DNA of 64,000 nt from Bacteroidetes bacterium UBA7662 (GCA_002483345.1 DLHS01000003.1:12369-76368), one strand, 5' to 3'; counted from the stretch's first letter, positions 34,625 through 43,642 are shown. The notes: a model not told the origin generated them from the letters alone. Program-made: numbers and translations.

Positions 34625-34710
34625 CCGTTTAACCCGTTTTGCCGTTTAAACCGTTTAACCCCATTACCGTCCCCTTCTCGCCCTCTCGCCTCTCGAAATC
34701 TCGATGTCTG
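34625..34710 (+). repeat. composite repeat: AAACGG-type units plus CTCG-type right arm
   Basis: CCGTTTAACCCGTTTTGCCG (from 34625) and following units match the inverted form of the 17-bp repeat at 50071. They are followed at 34677-34710 by the right arm of the CTCG family, ending CTCGATGTCTG with an A-run after it. No clear left arm is seen; the spacer from 34505 to 34624 shows only a possible remnant. Two repeat families are joined in one gap. Confidence 0.75.
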
Positions 34711-34732
34711 CAAAAAATTGAACCATCCTCCC

Positions 34733-34740
34733 TAACTTTG
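34733..34740 (+). promoter_or_regulatory. candidate -7 element of the Fe-S carrier gene
   Basis: TAACTTTG fits TAnnTTTG exactly and ends 15 nt before the ATG at 34756. No well-spaced -33 TTG is present (one at 34718 is too close). The element is 22 bp from the end of the repeat arm. Confidence 0.5.
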
Positions 34741-34755
34741 CCTTAATTAGTCCGT

Positions 34756-35097
34756 ATGGAAACCAATACCTCAAAACTCTTGCACATTACTGATTCCGCT
34801 CTGCTGGAACTACGGCAACTGGCTGCAGAAAATCTTGCTCCGGAGAAGGTCATCCGCATAGGTGTAAAAGGAGGAGGCTGCTCAGGCATGACCTATATAT
34901 TGGATTATCAGGAGAAACAACCCAACGACATCTTACTTGAATTTGAAGGCCTCGCTGTAGCCATCGCTCCTGCCCATGCCATTTATCTGGAAGGTGTAAA
35001 ACTTGATTTCGGCCGGGGGCTTGACAACCGCGGCTTCATCTTCGAAAACCCCAACGCCAGCGAAACCTGCGGTTGCGGAACTTCGTTTGCCGTGTAG
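34756..35097 (+). CDS. A-type iron-sulfur carrier (IscA/SufA/ErpA)
   Basis: 113 aa HesB-fold protein that hands iron-sulfur clusters to target enzymes. All three cluster-ligand cysteines are present: C42 in KGGGCSGMTY and C105 and C107 in ETCGCGTSF. I cannot separate ErpA from IscA or SufA by sequence alone, and no isc or suf genes are near. It is a single-gene unit bounded on both sides by repeat elements. Confidence 0.93.
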   Translation: METNTSKLLHITDSALLELRQLAAENLAPEKVIRIGVKGGGCSGMTYILDYQEKQPNDILLEFEGLAVAIAPAHAIYLEGVKLDFGRGLDNRGFIFENPNASETCGCGTSFAV

Positions 35098-35102
35098 TCT
35101 TT

Positions 35103-35256
35103 AGACATCGAGATTTCGAGAGGCGAGAAACGAGATTTTACTTGCGCCGCCGCGTTTGTTGACTTCAGGCTAAATTTCGTCGACTTTCAAAAAGTAGCCT
35201 GTAAGGCTACAAGCTGAGTATAGTCTCGTTTCTCGCCTCTCGAAATCTCGATGTCT
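35103..35256 (+). repeat. 154-bp element with perfect 33-bp inverted ends
   Basis: The left arm 35103-35135 begins AGACATCGAGATTTCGAGAG. The right arm 35224-35256 is its exact reverse complement over all 33 bp. The arms contain four CTCG/CGAG cores at 7-8 bp spacing. The 88-bp interior contains a 6-bp hairpin GTAGCC-TGTAA-GGCTAC and no open frame. The element fills the gap between the convergent Fe-S carrier and helicase genes, starting 5 bp after one stop and ending 8 bp before the other. Confidence 0.95.
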
Positions 35257-35264
35257 GAAAAAAA

Positions 35265-37055
35265 TCAGTACCTGCCGCCGCCACGGGGTTTTCCACCACC
35301 AAAGCGACGTTCCTGACGATCAGGAGCATATGAAGCACCCTGGCGACCACCACGGTCACGACCACCGCCGCTGCCGCCTCTGTAACCACCACGGTCACCG
35401 CGGTCGCCACCTCTTCCACCCGGACGGTCACCGCTGTCGCGACGACCACCACCGATAGAACCGGCCATGATATCCATACGGATACTGCGTCCATTGTAGG
35501 TTGTGCCGTTGAATGTCTCAACCAGCACAGCTGCAGCCACCTCTTCAGCTTCCATGAAACTACGAGTATCTTCCAGGTCAATACGACCCAGATCTGTTTT
35601 ACTCAAACCTGAATTATCAAGCAGGAACTGCAGGAAACTGGCTTTGTAAAAACCATCCTTCGCCCCCAGGTTTACGAATATTTTTTTCATACCCGGACGG
35701 CTGTCACCCCTGTCGCGGTCTTTGCGGTCACCTTCATTCAGGTCGCGGGCATTGCGGTAGTAATTGAGGAAGCGCTGGAATTCCAGCGAAGCCACGCGGT
35801 TGATAATATCTTCCTTGCTGAAGTCACGGAGTTTCTCCTGAATCATAGGAATGAAACGTTCGTATTCTCCATGGTCGATTTCAGCGCCGGTGATTTTGTC
35901 GATAAAGCTGAGGAACTGCTTTTCGCAAACCTCTTCTCCTGAAGGAACCATCAGTTTTTGCATCTGACGGTCGATCATTTTCTCAATCTGACGCAAACGA
36001 CTGGCTTCACGGCCACTCACAATGCTGATACAGATACCGGATTTACCGGCACGGGCGGTACGACCTGCCCGGTGGGTGTATACTTCCGGATCATCAGGAA
36101 GTGAATAGTTGATTACGTGGGTAATGCCATCTACGTCGATACCACGGGCGGCTACGTCGGTGGCGATGAGCAGTTGCAGTGATTTTTCCTTGAAACGGGC
36201 CATCACTTTATCGCGCTGTTGTTGTGACAAATCGCCGTGGAGAGCTTCAATGTCGTAACCCTCACGGATCAGTTTTTCGGTGATATCCTGCGCTTCAAGT
36301 TTGGTACGGGTGAAAATGATGCCGTACATGCCGGGATTCACGTCAACCAGCCGCTTCAGCGACTCGTATTTGTTGGACGCCTGCACCTGATAGTAAACGT
36401 GCTCGATGTTTTTGGCAGCACTGTTTTTCTTACCCATCGACAGCTCGCGTGGGTTTTCCATATAGTTTTTGGCAATACGGCGAACCTCATCGGGCATGGT
36501 GGCAGAAAACAGCCAGGTAGATTTTTTATGGGTAGTGTTCGACAGGATATAATCCAGATCATCACGGAAACCCATGTTCAGCATTTCATCGGCTTCGTCG
36601 AGTACTACATACTCTACTGTTTCGAGATGTACCGCTTTGCGGTCGATCAGGTCGATCAGACGACCTGGGGTAGCCACAATTACCTGAACACCATTGCGGA
36701 TGTCGCGGATCTGATTCTGGATACTGGTACCGCCATACACAGCGGTGATATAGACACCAGGCTGGAAACGGGAGAAATTTTTCAGGTCCTCGGCAATCTG
36801 ATTGCAGAGTTCCCGGGTGGGACTGAGGATCAACACCTGTACCTTGCGGTCCTGGGTATTGACATGATGGAGGGCCGGCAGGCCAAAGGCAGCAGTTTTA
36901 CCCGTGCCTGTCTGAGCGAGTCCGACAAAATCGGTTGTGCTTTCTAAGAGGATTGGGATGGCTTGCGCCTGAATGGGAGTCGGCTCCGTGAAACCTAATG
37001 CGGTAACCGCTTGTACAAGTTCAGGTTTCAGCTGAAGCGATTCAAATGTGGTCAT
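35265..37055 (-). CDS. DEAD-box RNA helicase with DbpA-like and RGG-rich tail
   Basis: 596 aa from ATG 37055 (MTTFESLQLKPELVQAVTALG); an upstream in-frame start at 37085 is unlikely. The Q motif GFTEPTPIQAQAIP, Walker A AQTGTGKT (47-54), DEAD in VLDEADEM, SAT in FSATMP, and the arginine finger HRAGRTARAG are intact. After the helicase core comes a DbpA-like RNA-binding domain (IFVNLGAKDGFYKASFLQFLLDN) and then a glycine/arginine-rich tail with repeated RGG/RGD units. Such proteins remodel ribosomal RNA or cold-structured RNA. A minus-strand TACCTTTG (37083-37090) is a candidate -7 element. Confidence 0.95.
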   Translation of the reverse strand: MTTFESLQLKPELVQAVTALGFTEPTPIQAQAIPILLESTTDFVGLAQTGTGKTAAFGLPALHHVNTQDRKVQVLILSPTRELCNQIAEDLKNFSRFQPGVYITAVYGGTSIQNQIRDIRNGVQVIVATPGRLIDLIDRKAVHLETVEYVVLDEADEMLNMGFRDDLDYILSNTTHKKSTWLFSATMPDEVRRIAKNYMENPRELSMGKKNSAAKNIEHVYYQVQASNKYESLKRLVDVNPGMYGIIFTRTKLEAQDITEKLIREGYDIEALHGDLSQQQRDKVMARFKEKSLQLLIATDVAARGIDVDGITHVINYSLPDDPEVYTHRAGRTARAGKSGICISIVSGREASRLRQIEKMIDRQMQKLMVPSGEEVCEKQFLSFIDKITGAEIDHGEYERFIPMIQEKLRDFSKEDIINRVASLEFQRFLNYYRNARDLNEGDRKDRDRGDSRPGMKKIFVNLGAKDGFYKASFLQFLLDNSGLSKTDLGRIDLEDTRSFMEAEEVAAAVLVETFNGTTYNGRSIRMDIMAGSIGGGRRDSGDRPGGRGGDRGDRGGYRGGSGGGRDRGGRQGASYAPDRQERRFGGGKPRGGGRY

Positions 37056-37163
37056 GAAAAAATTATAATCTAAAATTGACTGCAAAGGTAGCTTTTATAT
37101 ACCCAAATCCGGCATAAAGCCCGATATTTCCCGACACTACCCGAAACCTGTCCCCTAACTGCT

Positions 37164-37171
37164 TATTTTTG
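37164..37171 (+). promoter_or_regulatory. candidate -7 element of cmk
   Basis: TATTTTTG fits TAnnTTTG and ends 4 nt before the GTG start of cmk. Transcripts from such a promoter would start at or next to the start codon. Confidence 0.5.
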
Positions 37172-37175
37172 CCCC

Positions 37176-37862
37176 GTGGAACGCATTATCATCGCCATTG
37201 ACGGCTATTCTTCCTGCGGTAAAAGTACCCTTGCCAAGGCTCTGGCTACCCGGCTCGGTTATGCCTACATCGATTCCGGCGCTATGTATCGCGCTGTGAC
37301 CCTGTACTTTCAGCATTACCACATCCCCCTTGATGACGACATGGCCATTGCGGAGGCGCTTGAGAATATCCATATTGAGTTCCACTACAACCCGGTGCTC
37401 AAACGCAATGAAACCTGGCTCAACGGCGAATCTGTTGAATCAGCCATTCGTAGCCTGGAGGTCTCCAATGCGGTCAGCCCGGTATCTGCCATCAAAGCAG
37501 TTCGACAGTCGATGATTGCTTTACAACGCAAAGCAGGACGAAACAAAGGCATTGTTATGGATGGGCGTGACATCGGCACCCATGTTTTCCCGGATGCGGA
37601 ACTCAAAATATTCATGACAGCCGACCCGGATATTAGGGCACAGCGCAGATATAGTGAACTGAAAGCCAAAGGTGAGCTTTATTCTCTCGAGGCAGTGAAA
37701 CAAAATTTACTTGACAGGGACTATATCGACAGTCATCGCCTTGAAAATCCGTTGCGGCAAGCCGCTGATGCCAAAGTGCTCGACAACAGCCATCTCAGTC
37801 CGGAAGAACAGCTTCAGTGGGCAATGGAACAGTTCAAAGCTTCCAGAAGTCGAATACATTAA
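37176..37862 (+). CDS. cmk: cytidylate kinase
   Basis: 228 aa, started by GTG at 37176; the conserved beta-strand and P-loop ERIIIAIDGYSSCGKSTLA begin at once, so no later start is possible. It phosphorylates CMP/dCMP with ATP. IDSGAMYRAVTLY, MDGRDIGTHVFPDAELKIFMTAD and AQRRYSELKAKG are the expected nucleotide-binding and lid regions. The 3' end overlaps the convergent DUF5723 gene by 29 bp. Confidence 0.95.
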   Translation: MERIIIAIDGYSSCGKSTLAKALATRLGYAYIDSGAMYRAVTLYFQHYHIPLDDDMAIAEALENIHIEFHYNPVLKRNETWLNGESVESAIRSLEVSNAVSPVSAIKAVRQSMIALQRKAGRNKGIVMDGRDIGTHVFPDAELKIFMTADPDIRAQRRYSELKAKGELYSLEAVKQNLLDRDYIDSHRLENPLRQAADAKVLDNSHLSPEEQLQWAMEQFKASRSRIH

Positions 37863-39288
37863 CTGCCACATAAGCATCTGCCCCGGATATCCGCTGCAAA
37901 CCGAACAGGCTGCCAAAGCGGTCTGTTCCGAAAAGAACAGGACCTAAACGAGCCGACAAGCCCAGGTTCAGGTAATGATACTCCGTCAATGTGACGGGCA
38001 AACCTATCTCCGCCCAACCTAACTCAAAACGAGGTGATACTGCCAGATAATTGGTTCTCCTCATTTTAAAGGTACCGAAGAGCGGCGTGCGCTGCAAAAT
38101 GGCAGCATACAAATAAAAATCCTGATAAATCCTGCCATCAAATTGTAAACTGAGGGCTGTAGGAGCCCCTACACTGAAACTGACATCACCAGCCACAGCA
38201 CCGTTGGCCTGCAAACGACCTATAAAATTGGCATCAAAATCACGCTGACTGAAATCAAAAAACTTACCTCTGGTACTATAATTGGCAAATGAATTAATGA
38301 CGAAATAGGGAGCGTTGTAATTTATCAGCCCCAGATCAAGCCAGGAAACACCAACCTTCCATAAATGTTCAGGCACTTCCCTCCTGATTCTTATTTTACC
38401 CGCGAAATTGAAGCAGTTTATTTTGCTGTTTTTTCCGGCACGCCGGGTCGATTGCTGATCGATTTTTACATAGGTAAAACCCAGATCCAGGGCGAAACCA
38501 CCGCCGCTTTGTATACCTGCATCCCCCAATGATCTTGCATACTGACCTTCAAAACGATCAAATCTGGCAGTATCCGGAAAACGTATCGTATAATCAAAAG
38601 CTTCCATCTCGAGGTGCAGGGTTTGCAGCCCCAGCAAAGCCTTGGCTGTAATTCCCAGCGACATGGCCTCGGTTCTGGTTTCGTAAAAGCGATAGGCATA
38701 GGAAGCGCCAATCTCTCCCCAGGCATCCAGCTGAAGTCTCAAACCCGGATTTGAAATTGTGCTGTCGCGCAGGGGCTCAAAAAGAATACCTTCCCAAAGT
38801 TGTTTAAAGCCGGAAGCTGACAGTCCGCTCCAGTAAATCTGTTGTCGCAGCTGACTGTACAGGCCAAAGGCATGCTTCTGATACTGAAAATAAATGCCCA
38901 GTGGCATAGTCCAGGCACCTTGTTGTAAACGCAAAGGCTGTTCTATATGCTCCTGAATCAATACATCACCCTGTGCCGGACCGAAACGGTTGTTATTGAT
39001 ATTGTCGATTTCGATGCTGACATCCGCGCCAGCCATGACCGACAGCAGATTGACCCGTTGCATGCTGATGAGATTATTCTGAAAGCTGGCACCTGCACCC
39101 GGTAAATGAACGGTCCAGTTGCTTTTATTAAATGACAAGGCGGAAGGATTCACCTGACCTGCATATAAAGCAGCATACCCCCCGGAGCCAATCAGCAAAG
39201 GATTTTGTGCAGAAACAACGCTTACAAACAACCCCGCCAGCAAGCCAGTCAGGCAGGCAAATCGAAGTTTCAGATGCAAAAAAAACAT
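37834..39288 (-). CDS. DUF5723-like outer-membrane protein
   Basis: 484 aa with a signal peptide (MFFLHLKLRFACLTGLLAGLFVSVVSAQ). The start of the mature protein, NPLLIGSGGYAALYAGQVNPSALSFNKSNWTVHL, and alternating beta strands to the C-terminus resemble the PorP/DUF5723 group of Bacteroidota barrel proteins of unknown function. It is followed on the same strand by nothing and preceded 11 bp away by a small membrane protein gene. Confidence 0.75.
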   Translation of the reverse strand: MFFLHLKLRFACLTGLLAGLFVSVVSAQNPLLIGSGGYAALYAGQVNPSALSFNKSNWTVHLPGAGASFQNNLISMQRVNLLSVMAGADVSIEIDNINNNRFGPAQGDVLIQEHIEQPLRLQQGAWTMPLGIYFQYQKHAFGLYSQLRQQIYWSGLSASGFKQLWEGILFEPLRDSTISNPGLRLQLDAWGEIGASYAYRFYETRTEAMSLGITAKALLGLQTLHLEMEAFDYTIRFPDTARFDRFEGQYARSLGDAGIQSGGGFALDLGFTYVKIDQQSTRRAGKNSKINCFNFAGKIRIRREVPEHLWKVGVSWLDLGLINYNAPYFVINSFANYSTRGKFFDFSQRDFDANFIGRLQANGAVAGDVSFSVGAPTALSLQFDGRIYQDFYLYAAILQRTPLFGTFKMRRTNYLAVSPRFELGWAEIGLPVTLTEYHYLNLGLSARLGPVLFGTDRFGSLFGLQRISGADAYVAVNVFDFWKL

Positions 39289-39299
39289 GGTGTGTCGGA

Positions 39300-39794
39300 T
39301 CAGCGAAAGATATTCTCCCGAACCACAATATCCGAATTGGAACGAAGTATATCCTGATAAAGACCGTGTATGTTTTTTACATCATCGGTGCCGTAAAAAA
39401 AGAGTTTTTTTCCTTTCATCTCTACCAGTATCCATTCCTTTTGCGGCACCTGAAAAATACCTTTTATAGCCTGAGTCGTCCCCAAACCTACATAACGAAC
39501 GGATGACAAGGGTATTTCCCTGTTGACAGGAAACAAAAGTTTGTGATAACACACCTTTAAAACATCCTCCTGCATAGCCACTGTTACCTTCGTAATATAC
39601 AGTTTGCGGTAAAAAATGCTTAGTAACAGCAAAATAGCCACAAACATTACGTTTGTAAACAGCGCACTATACGCGGGAGCAAAAGCGTGAACCAGATAAC
39701 TCAGCGCCCCCATCAACAAGGCAAAAACACCAAGCAGCCCATAAGGTACAGACCACTCATTCGAGAATAACTTTAATTCCCGTGTTTTCTGCAT
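39300..39794 (-). CDS. small membrane protein with PH-like C-terminal part
   Basis: 164 aa. Two membrane helices (about residues 16-38 and 44-62) are followed by a beta-rich cytoplasmic domain (ITKVTVAMQEDVLKVCYHKLLFPVNREIPLSSVRYVGLG) with the look of bacterial PH-like membrane proteins. Function unknown. Its ATG overlaps the typA stop by 1 nt (TGATG), so it is translationally coupled to typA. Confidence 0.75.
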   Translation of the reverse strand: MQKTRELKLFSNEWSVPYGLLGVFALLMGALSYLVHAFAPAYSALFTNVMFVAILLLLSIFYRKLYITKVTVAMQEDVLKVCYHKLLFPVNREIPLSSVRYVGLGTTQAIKGIFQVPQKEWILVEMKGKKLFFYGTDDVKNIHGLYQDILRSNSDIVVRENIFR

Positions 39795-41602
39795 CAGAGA
39801 TTGGCTTTGGAAGTGCTCCGTTTACGATCCATTTCTTTCAGGAAAATCTTACGCATGCGCATCGATTTAGGTGTTATTTCGATGTATTCGTCGTCCTGAA
39901 TGTACTCCATGGCTTCTTCCAGCGAAAACAAACGTTTGGGTGCGATGCGGGCGCTGTCGTCTTTACCGGAAGCGCGCATATTGGTGAGGGCTTTGCCTTT
40001 CACGAGATTGACCACCAGGTCACCCGGACGGCTGTGTTCGCCCATAACCATTCCCTCATACACTTCTTCACCCGGATCTACGAAAAATACGCCCCGATCC
40101 TGAAGTTTATCGATGGAATAAGCAGTGGTCATACCGGCTTCCATAGAAACCAGTGAACCATTAACACGACCCGGGATAACACCTTTGTGAGGTTCAAATC
40201 CTATGAAACGGTGAGCCATGATAGCTTCACCCTGAGTAGCCGTCAACAGGTTATTCCTTAAACCGATGATTCCACGCGACGGGATGTTAAATTCGAGGTG
40301 AATCATATCGCCTTTAGGCTCCATGATCAGCATCTCTCCTTTGCGTTGGGTAACCTGTTCAATGACCTTGCCGGAGAATGCTTCAGGCACATCCACCACC
40401 AGCGATTCGATGGGTTCGTGCTTTTTGCCGTCAATCTCTTTCACAATTACCCTTGGCTGACCTACCTGCAACTCATACCCCTCGCGGCGCATGGTTTCGA
40501 TAAGGATAGACAGGTGAAGGATACCACGTCCGTAAACCAAATGGCTGTCGGGTGATTCCGTTTCTTCAATTTTCATTGCCAGGTTTTTCTCAATCTCTTT
40601 GTACAAACGGTCACGCAGGTGACGTGATGTCACAAACTTTCCTTCTTTACCGAAAAAGGGAGAAGTATTGATTGTAAAAAACATGCTCATCGTGGGCTCG
40701 TCGACTTTGATAGGTGCCAGCCCTTCCGGCGCATCGTAATCGGCAATGGTATCGCCAATCTGGAAATCATCGAGACCAACCACCGCGCATATATCGCCTG
40801 CTTCAACCTGTTGTACTTTCTGACGGCCCAGACCGATGAAAGTATGCAATTCTTTTACCCTGGCTTTAACAAACCCACCGTCGTTCTTCACCAGTTGAAT
40901 GGGTTGGTTTTCTTTGATACTTCCGCGCGCCACTTTACCAATCGCGATGCGTCCTACGAAAGAACTGTAGTCAAGGGAGGTAATTTGCATTTGCAGATTG
41001 CCCTCCGGCTGTTTAGGCGCAGGAACATGTTCAATGATGGCATCAAGCAATGCGGTGAAATCGGTTGTCGGTTTCTTCCAGTCGGTGCCCATCCAGCCCA
41101 TTTTGGAAGAGCCGTAAATGGTCGGGAAATTTAATTGTTCTTCCGTGGCATCGAGGTTGAAAAACAGCTCAAAAACACCATCATGCACCTCATCAGGACG
41201 ACAGTTTTCTTTGTCAACTTTGTTGATGACCACAATCGGATGTAAACCCAAAGCGAGTGCTTTCTGCAATACAAAACGGGTCTGTGGCATGGGGCCTTCG
41301 AAGGCATCTACCAGCAGCAATACACCGTCGGCCATTTTGAGTACCCGTTCTACTTCACCACCAAAGTCTGAGTGACCCGGGGTATCGATGATATTTATTT
41401 TGGTGCCCTTATAATTCACCGAAACATTTTTCGAAAAGATGGTAATCCCCCGTTCACGCTCGAGGTCGTTGCTGTCGAGTATCAGATCCCCAATTTCTTC
41501 GTTTTCACGGAATAGGTTGGTCTGGTGAAGGATTTTATCAACCAAAGTAGTTTTACCATGGTCGACGTGGGCGATGATCGCAATGTTGCGGATAGCTTGC
41601 AT
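39794..41602 (-). CDS. typA: ribosome-binding GTPase TypA/BipA
   Basis: 602 aa from ATG 41602 (MQAIRNIAIIAHVDHGKTTL); the longer frame to 41674 is not needed. It is a translational GTPase that aids 50S assembly under stress or cold. G1 AHVDHGKT is at 11-18, G3 DTPGHSDFGGEV and G4 NKVD are intact, and the C-terminal TypA-specific part includes GMVMGEHSRPGDLVVN. On the minus strand TAATTTTG (41620-41627) is a candidate -7 element 17 nt upstream. Confidence 0.96.
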   Translation of the reverse strand: MQAIRNIAIIAHVDHGKTTLVDKILHQTNLFRENEEIGDLILDSNDLERERGITIFSKNVSVNYKGTKINIIDTPGHSDFGGEVERVLKMADGVLLLVDAFEGPMPQTRFVLQKALALGLHPIVVINKVDKENCRPDEVHDGVFELFFNLDATEEQLNFPTIYGSSKMGWMGTDWKKPTTDFTALLDAIIEHVPAPKQPEGNLQMQITSLDYSSFVGRIAIGKVARGSIKENQPIQLVKNDGGFVKARVKELHTFIGLGRQKVQQVEAGDICAVVGLDDFQIGDTIADYDAPEGLAPIKVDEPTMSMFFTINTSPFFGKEGKFVTSRHLRDRLYKEIEKNLAMKIEETESPDSHLVYGRGILHLSILIETMRREGYELQVGQPRVIVKEIDGKKHEPIESLVVDVPEAFSGKVIEQVTQRKGEMLIMEPKGDMIHLEFNIPSRGIIGLRNNLLTATQGEAIMAHRFIGFEPHKGVIPGRVNGSLVSMEAGMTTAYSIDKLQDRGVFFVDPGEEVYEGMVMGEHSRPGDLVVNLVKGKALTNMRASGKDDSARIAPKRLFSLEEAMEYIQDDEYIEITPKSMRMRKIFLKEMDRKRSTSKANL

Positions 41603-41711
41603 GTAACTTAAATTCGCCGCAAAATTACTGATTTTAAAGGAAAATCCGGCATTGTTTATAAACTTAACACCCATCCACTTGTCAGTTCAGCTGCTTTCGG
41701 TAAATTCGGTC

Positions 41712-42458
41712 ATGGGCTTGCGGGTGTTTCTGTGTCTTGGATGGCTGCTGGGCAGCGCTCCTGCGGTTTTTGCACAGCAGACCGGTTATGCCGGGTATCA
41801 GGGTAAGCAGACACCTTCCCGTCAGATTTTAATGGAGATGGGTTTCGGTGCTTCGATACCGCGGGGTGCATTTGCACAGGAAGTTTCCAAAACAGGCTTT
41901 GGTCTGCATATGATGGTCGGCTACCGCCTTGCTCACCTGCCACTGGAGCTGGCTGTTTCACTTGATGCTGTCTTGTACGGCTATCAGACCGACCAAAAAC
42001 CACTGGGATCTGTCAATCCGGCCAGTTATGAACTCGTCCTGGATCGTTACCAGTACATGCTGCCGCTGCACGCCCACCTACGCTACGCGCCTTCATGGGG
42101 AAAAATTGCCCCTTTCGCAGAAGCTTTCGGAGGTATGCGCCTTATTTCAACCCGGACAACTGCCAGAGGAAACCAGCTCATTGCCGTAGCAGGCAACCCG
42201 GAAGCTTTCAGCTCCAAAGCAACCTACAACGACTTCACAGTCAGTTACGGCCTGGGTGCAGGAATACACTATAAACTGGCAGATGTGGGGAATCTACACT
42301 ACCGGCTTCAATTGAGTGCAAGGTGGCTCAATGGTGGAAAAGCCAATTATCTGGGGGTAGATGACCTTGTTATTCAGGACAATCAGCTGGTTTATCAGCC
42401 CCGCTTCAGTGAAACCAGTGTAGTAGCCTTAAATCTGGGGCTTTCTATCCTTTTCTAA
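41712..42458 (+). CDS. outer-membrane beta-barrel protein
   Basis: 248 aa from ATG 41712, where MGLRVFLCLGWLLGSAPAVFAQ forms a signal peptide; the frame upstream to 41652 lacks one. The mature part alternates strands of the kind LEMGFGASIPRGAF, GLHMMVGYRL, YMLPLHAHLRYAP, YGLGAGIHYKL and ends in SVVALNLGLSILF, with the terminal aromatic residue used for barrel insertion. It looks like an OmpW/PorT-type 8-stranded barrel of unknown function. It ends with a 4-nt overlap with the convergent MFS gene. Confidence 0.8.
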   Translation: MGLRVFLCLGWLLGSAPAVFAQQTGYAGYQGKQTPSRQILMEMGFGASIPRGAFAQEVSKTGFGLHMMVGYRLAHLPLELAVSLDAVLYGYQTDQKPLGSVNPASYELVLDRYQYMLPLHAHLRYAPSWGKIAPFAEAFGGMRLISTRTTARGNQLIAVAGNPEAFSSKATYNDFTVSYGLGAGIHYKLADVGNLHYRLQLSARWLNGGKANYLGVDDLVIQDNQLVYQPRFSETSVVALNLGLSILF

Positions 42459-43642
42459 GACACCGGCCTGATATTGCGGGCCACAAAAATGCTCAATACA
42501 CACATCAGTGCGGCAAATATGCCCACATACTGAAAATTAAGCAATTGCCCCGCTTCATTTTTAGTCACGATAAATCCTGCTATCACCGACGCAACTGCAG
42601 TACTTAACTGTTGCACGGATGAGTTAAAGCTCATAAAAGCTCCCCTTTTGGCCGGATCTACGGCACCGGCGATCATAGCCTGAGAGGGAATCATGCGGCC
42701 GCCGCTCACAATAAAAAATGTGGTGGTAATCAACAGTACCACCACTATGGGTGTCTGAGGCAGATTAGTAATCAGCAGCAAAGGCACTAAAGTCAATAGC
42801 CCGAAAATGGTATAGATTTTTTTGGTGCCATGCCGGTCGCTCAGTCTTCCTATCCAGGGAGAGGTGAAAATGGTGAAAAAGCCACCAAAAAGATAGATAT
42901 AGGTCAGCTCCCGCTCGCTGAAACCTACATTGGCAACCATATACGGACTGATGAAGGGGGTTACGGTAAAACTCCCGAGCATAATCATCATCATCAGTAA
43001 AAGTGCCAGCCGGAGATTGGCTGATCCTGCTACTGATTTTACCAGCACCAGCGGTGATGGTTTATTGGCCGCAGATTGAATGTGTCCTGTCATTACCGGC
43101 ATCCAGAACCAGATACCTGCCAGGATTAAAACACCAATAGCTGCCAGAAACAGAAAAGGAGCATGCCAACTGGATACTGAAGCTATAAACAGCCCGAAGG
43201 GCACACCGAAAACGGAAGCGGCTGAAAAAGAGGCCGTCACCAGACCCATCGCGGTAGCTCTCCTTTCCATGGGTATGGCATCTCCAATTACACTCATCAC
43301 CAAAGCACCTAACATACCGCCAAAAGCACCTGTCACAATGCGGGCACTGATGAGCGCCCAATAACCTGGTGCAAGGGCGCAGGCCAGGGTACCCAGAACA
43401 AAACCGGTATAAACAACCAGCAATGCTTTCCGGCGATCGAAACGGTCAATAAAAAAAGCAGCCAGAAAACCTACTATACCGGCACTGAAAGTATATGCAG
43501 AGACCAGAAAACTGAATTGCTGCGGGCTTATTTCAAAAAGCCGCATGAGTTGGGGACCCAGCGGCATCATAATCATAAAGTCTACAATGTTGGTAAATTG
43601 GATGGCTGCAAGTACAAACAGCAGCCGCTTTTCGTTTAGCAT
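42455..43642 (-). CDS. MFS transporter, drug/arabinose-efflux type
   Basis: 395 aa with 12 predicted membrane helices. The loop FFIDRFDRRKALLVVY after helix 2 and the RLSDRHGTKKIYTI loop between the halves are the MFS motif A copies. The group resembles AraJ/YdhP-like efflux proteins. The substrate is unknown. A XRE-type regulator gene lies upstream on the same strand about 60 bp away, but a promoter in between suggests separate units. Confidence 0.9.
   Translation of the reverse strand: MLNEKRLLFVLAAIQFTNIVDFMIMMPLGPQLMRLFEISPQQFSFLVSAYTFSAGIVGFLAAFFIDRFDRRKALLVVYTGFVLGTLACALAPGYWALISARIVTGAFGGMLGALVMSVIGDAIPMERRATAMGLVTASFSAASVFGVPFGLFIASVSSWHAPFLFLAAIGVLILAGIWFWMPVMTGHIQSAANKPSPLVLVKSVAGSANLRLALLLMMMIMLGSFTVTPFISPYMVANVGFSERELTYIYLFGGFFTIFTSPWIGRLSDRHGTKKIYTIFGLLTLVPLLLITNLPQTPIVVVLLITTTFFIVSGGRMIPSQAMIAGAVDPAKRGAFMSFNSSVQQLSTAVASVIAGFIVTKNEAGQLLNFQYVGIFAALMCVLSIFVARNIRPVS

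Noticed and set aside
35103..35256. The long hairpin as an ordinary rho-independent terminator
   Set aside because: The 33-bp arms enclose 88 bp and there is no T-run directly after the stem on either strand, unlike the real terminators in this window.
35207..35581. Valine-rich 125-codon minus-strand frame
   Set aside because: A frame shift of the RGG-coding tail of the helicase; low complexity comes from the repeats.
36237..36947. 236-codon plus-strand frame
   Set aside because: Lies fully inside the DEAD-box helicase on the other strand.
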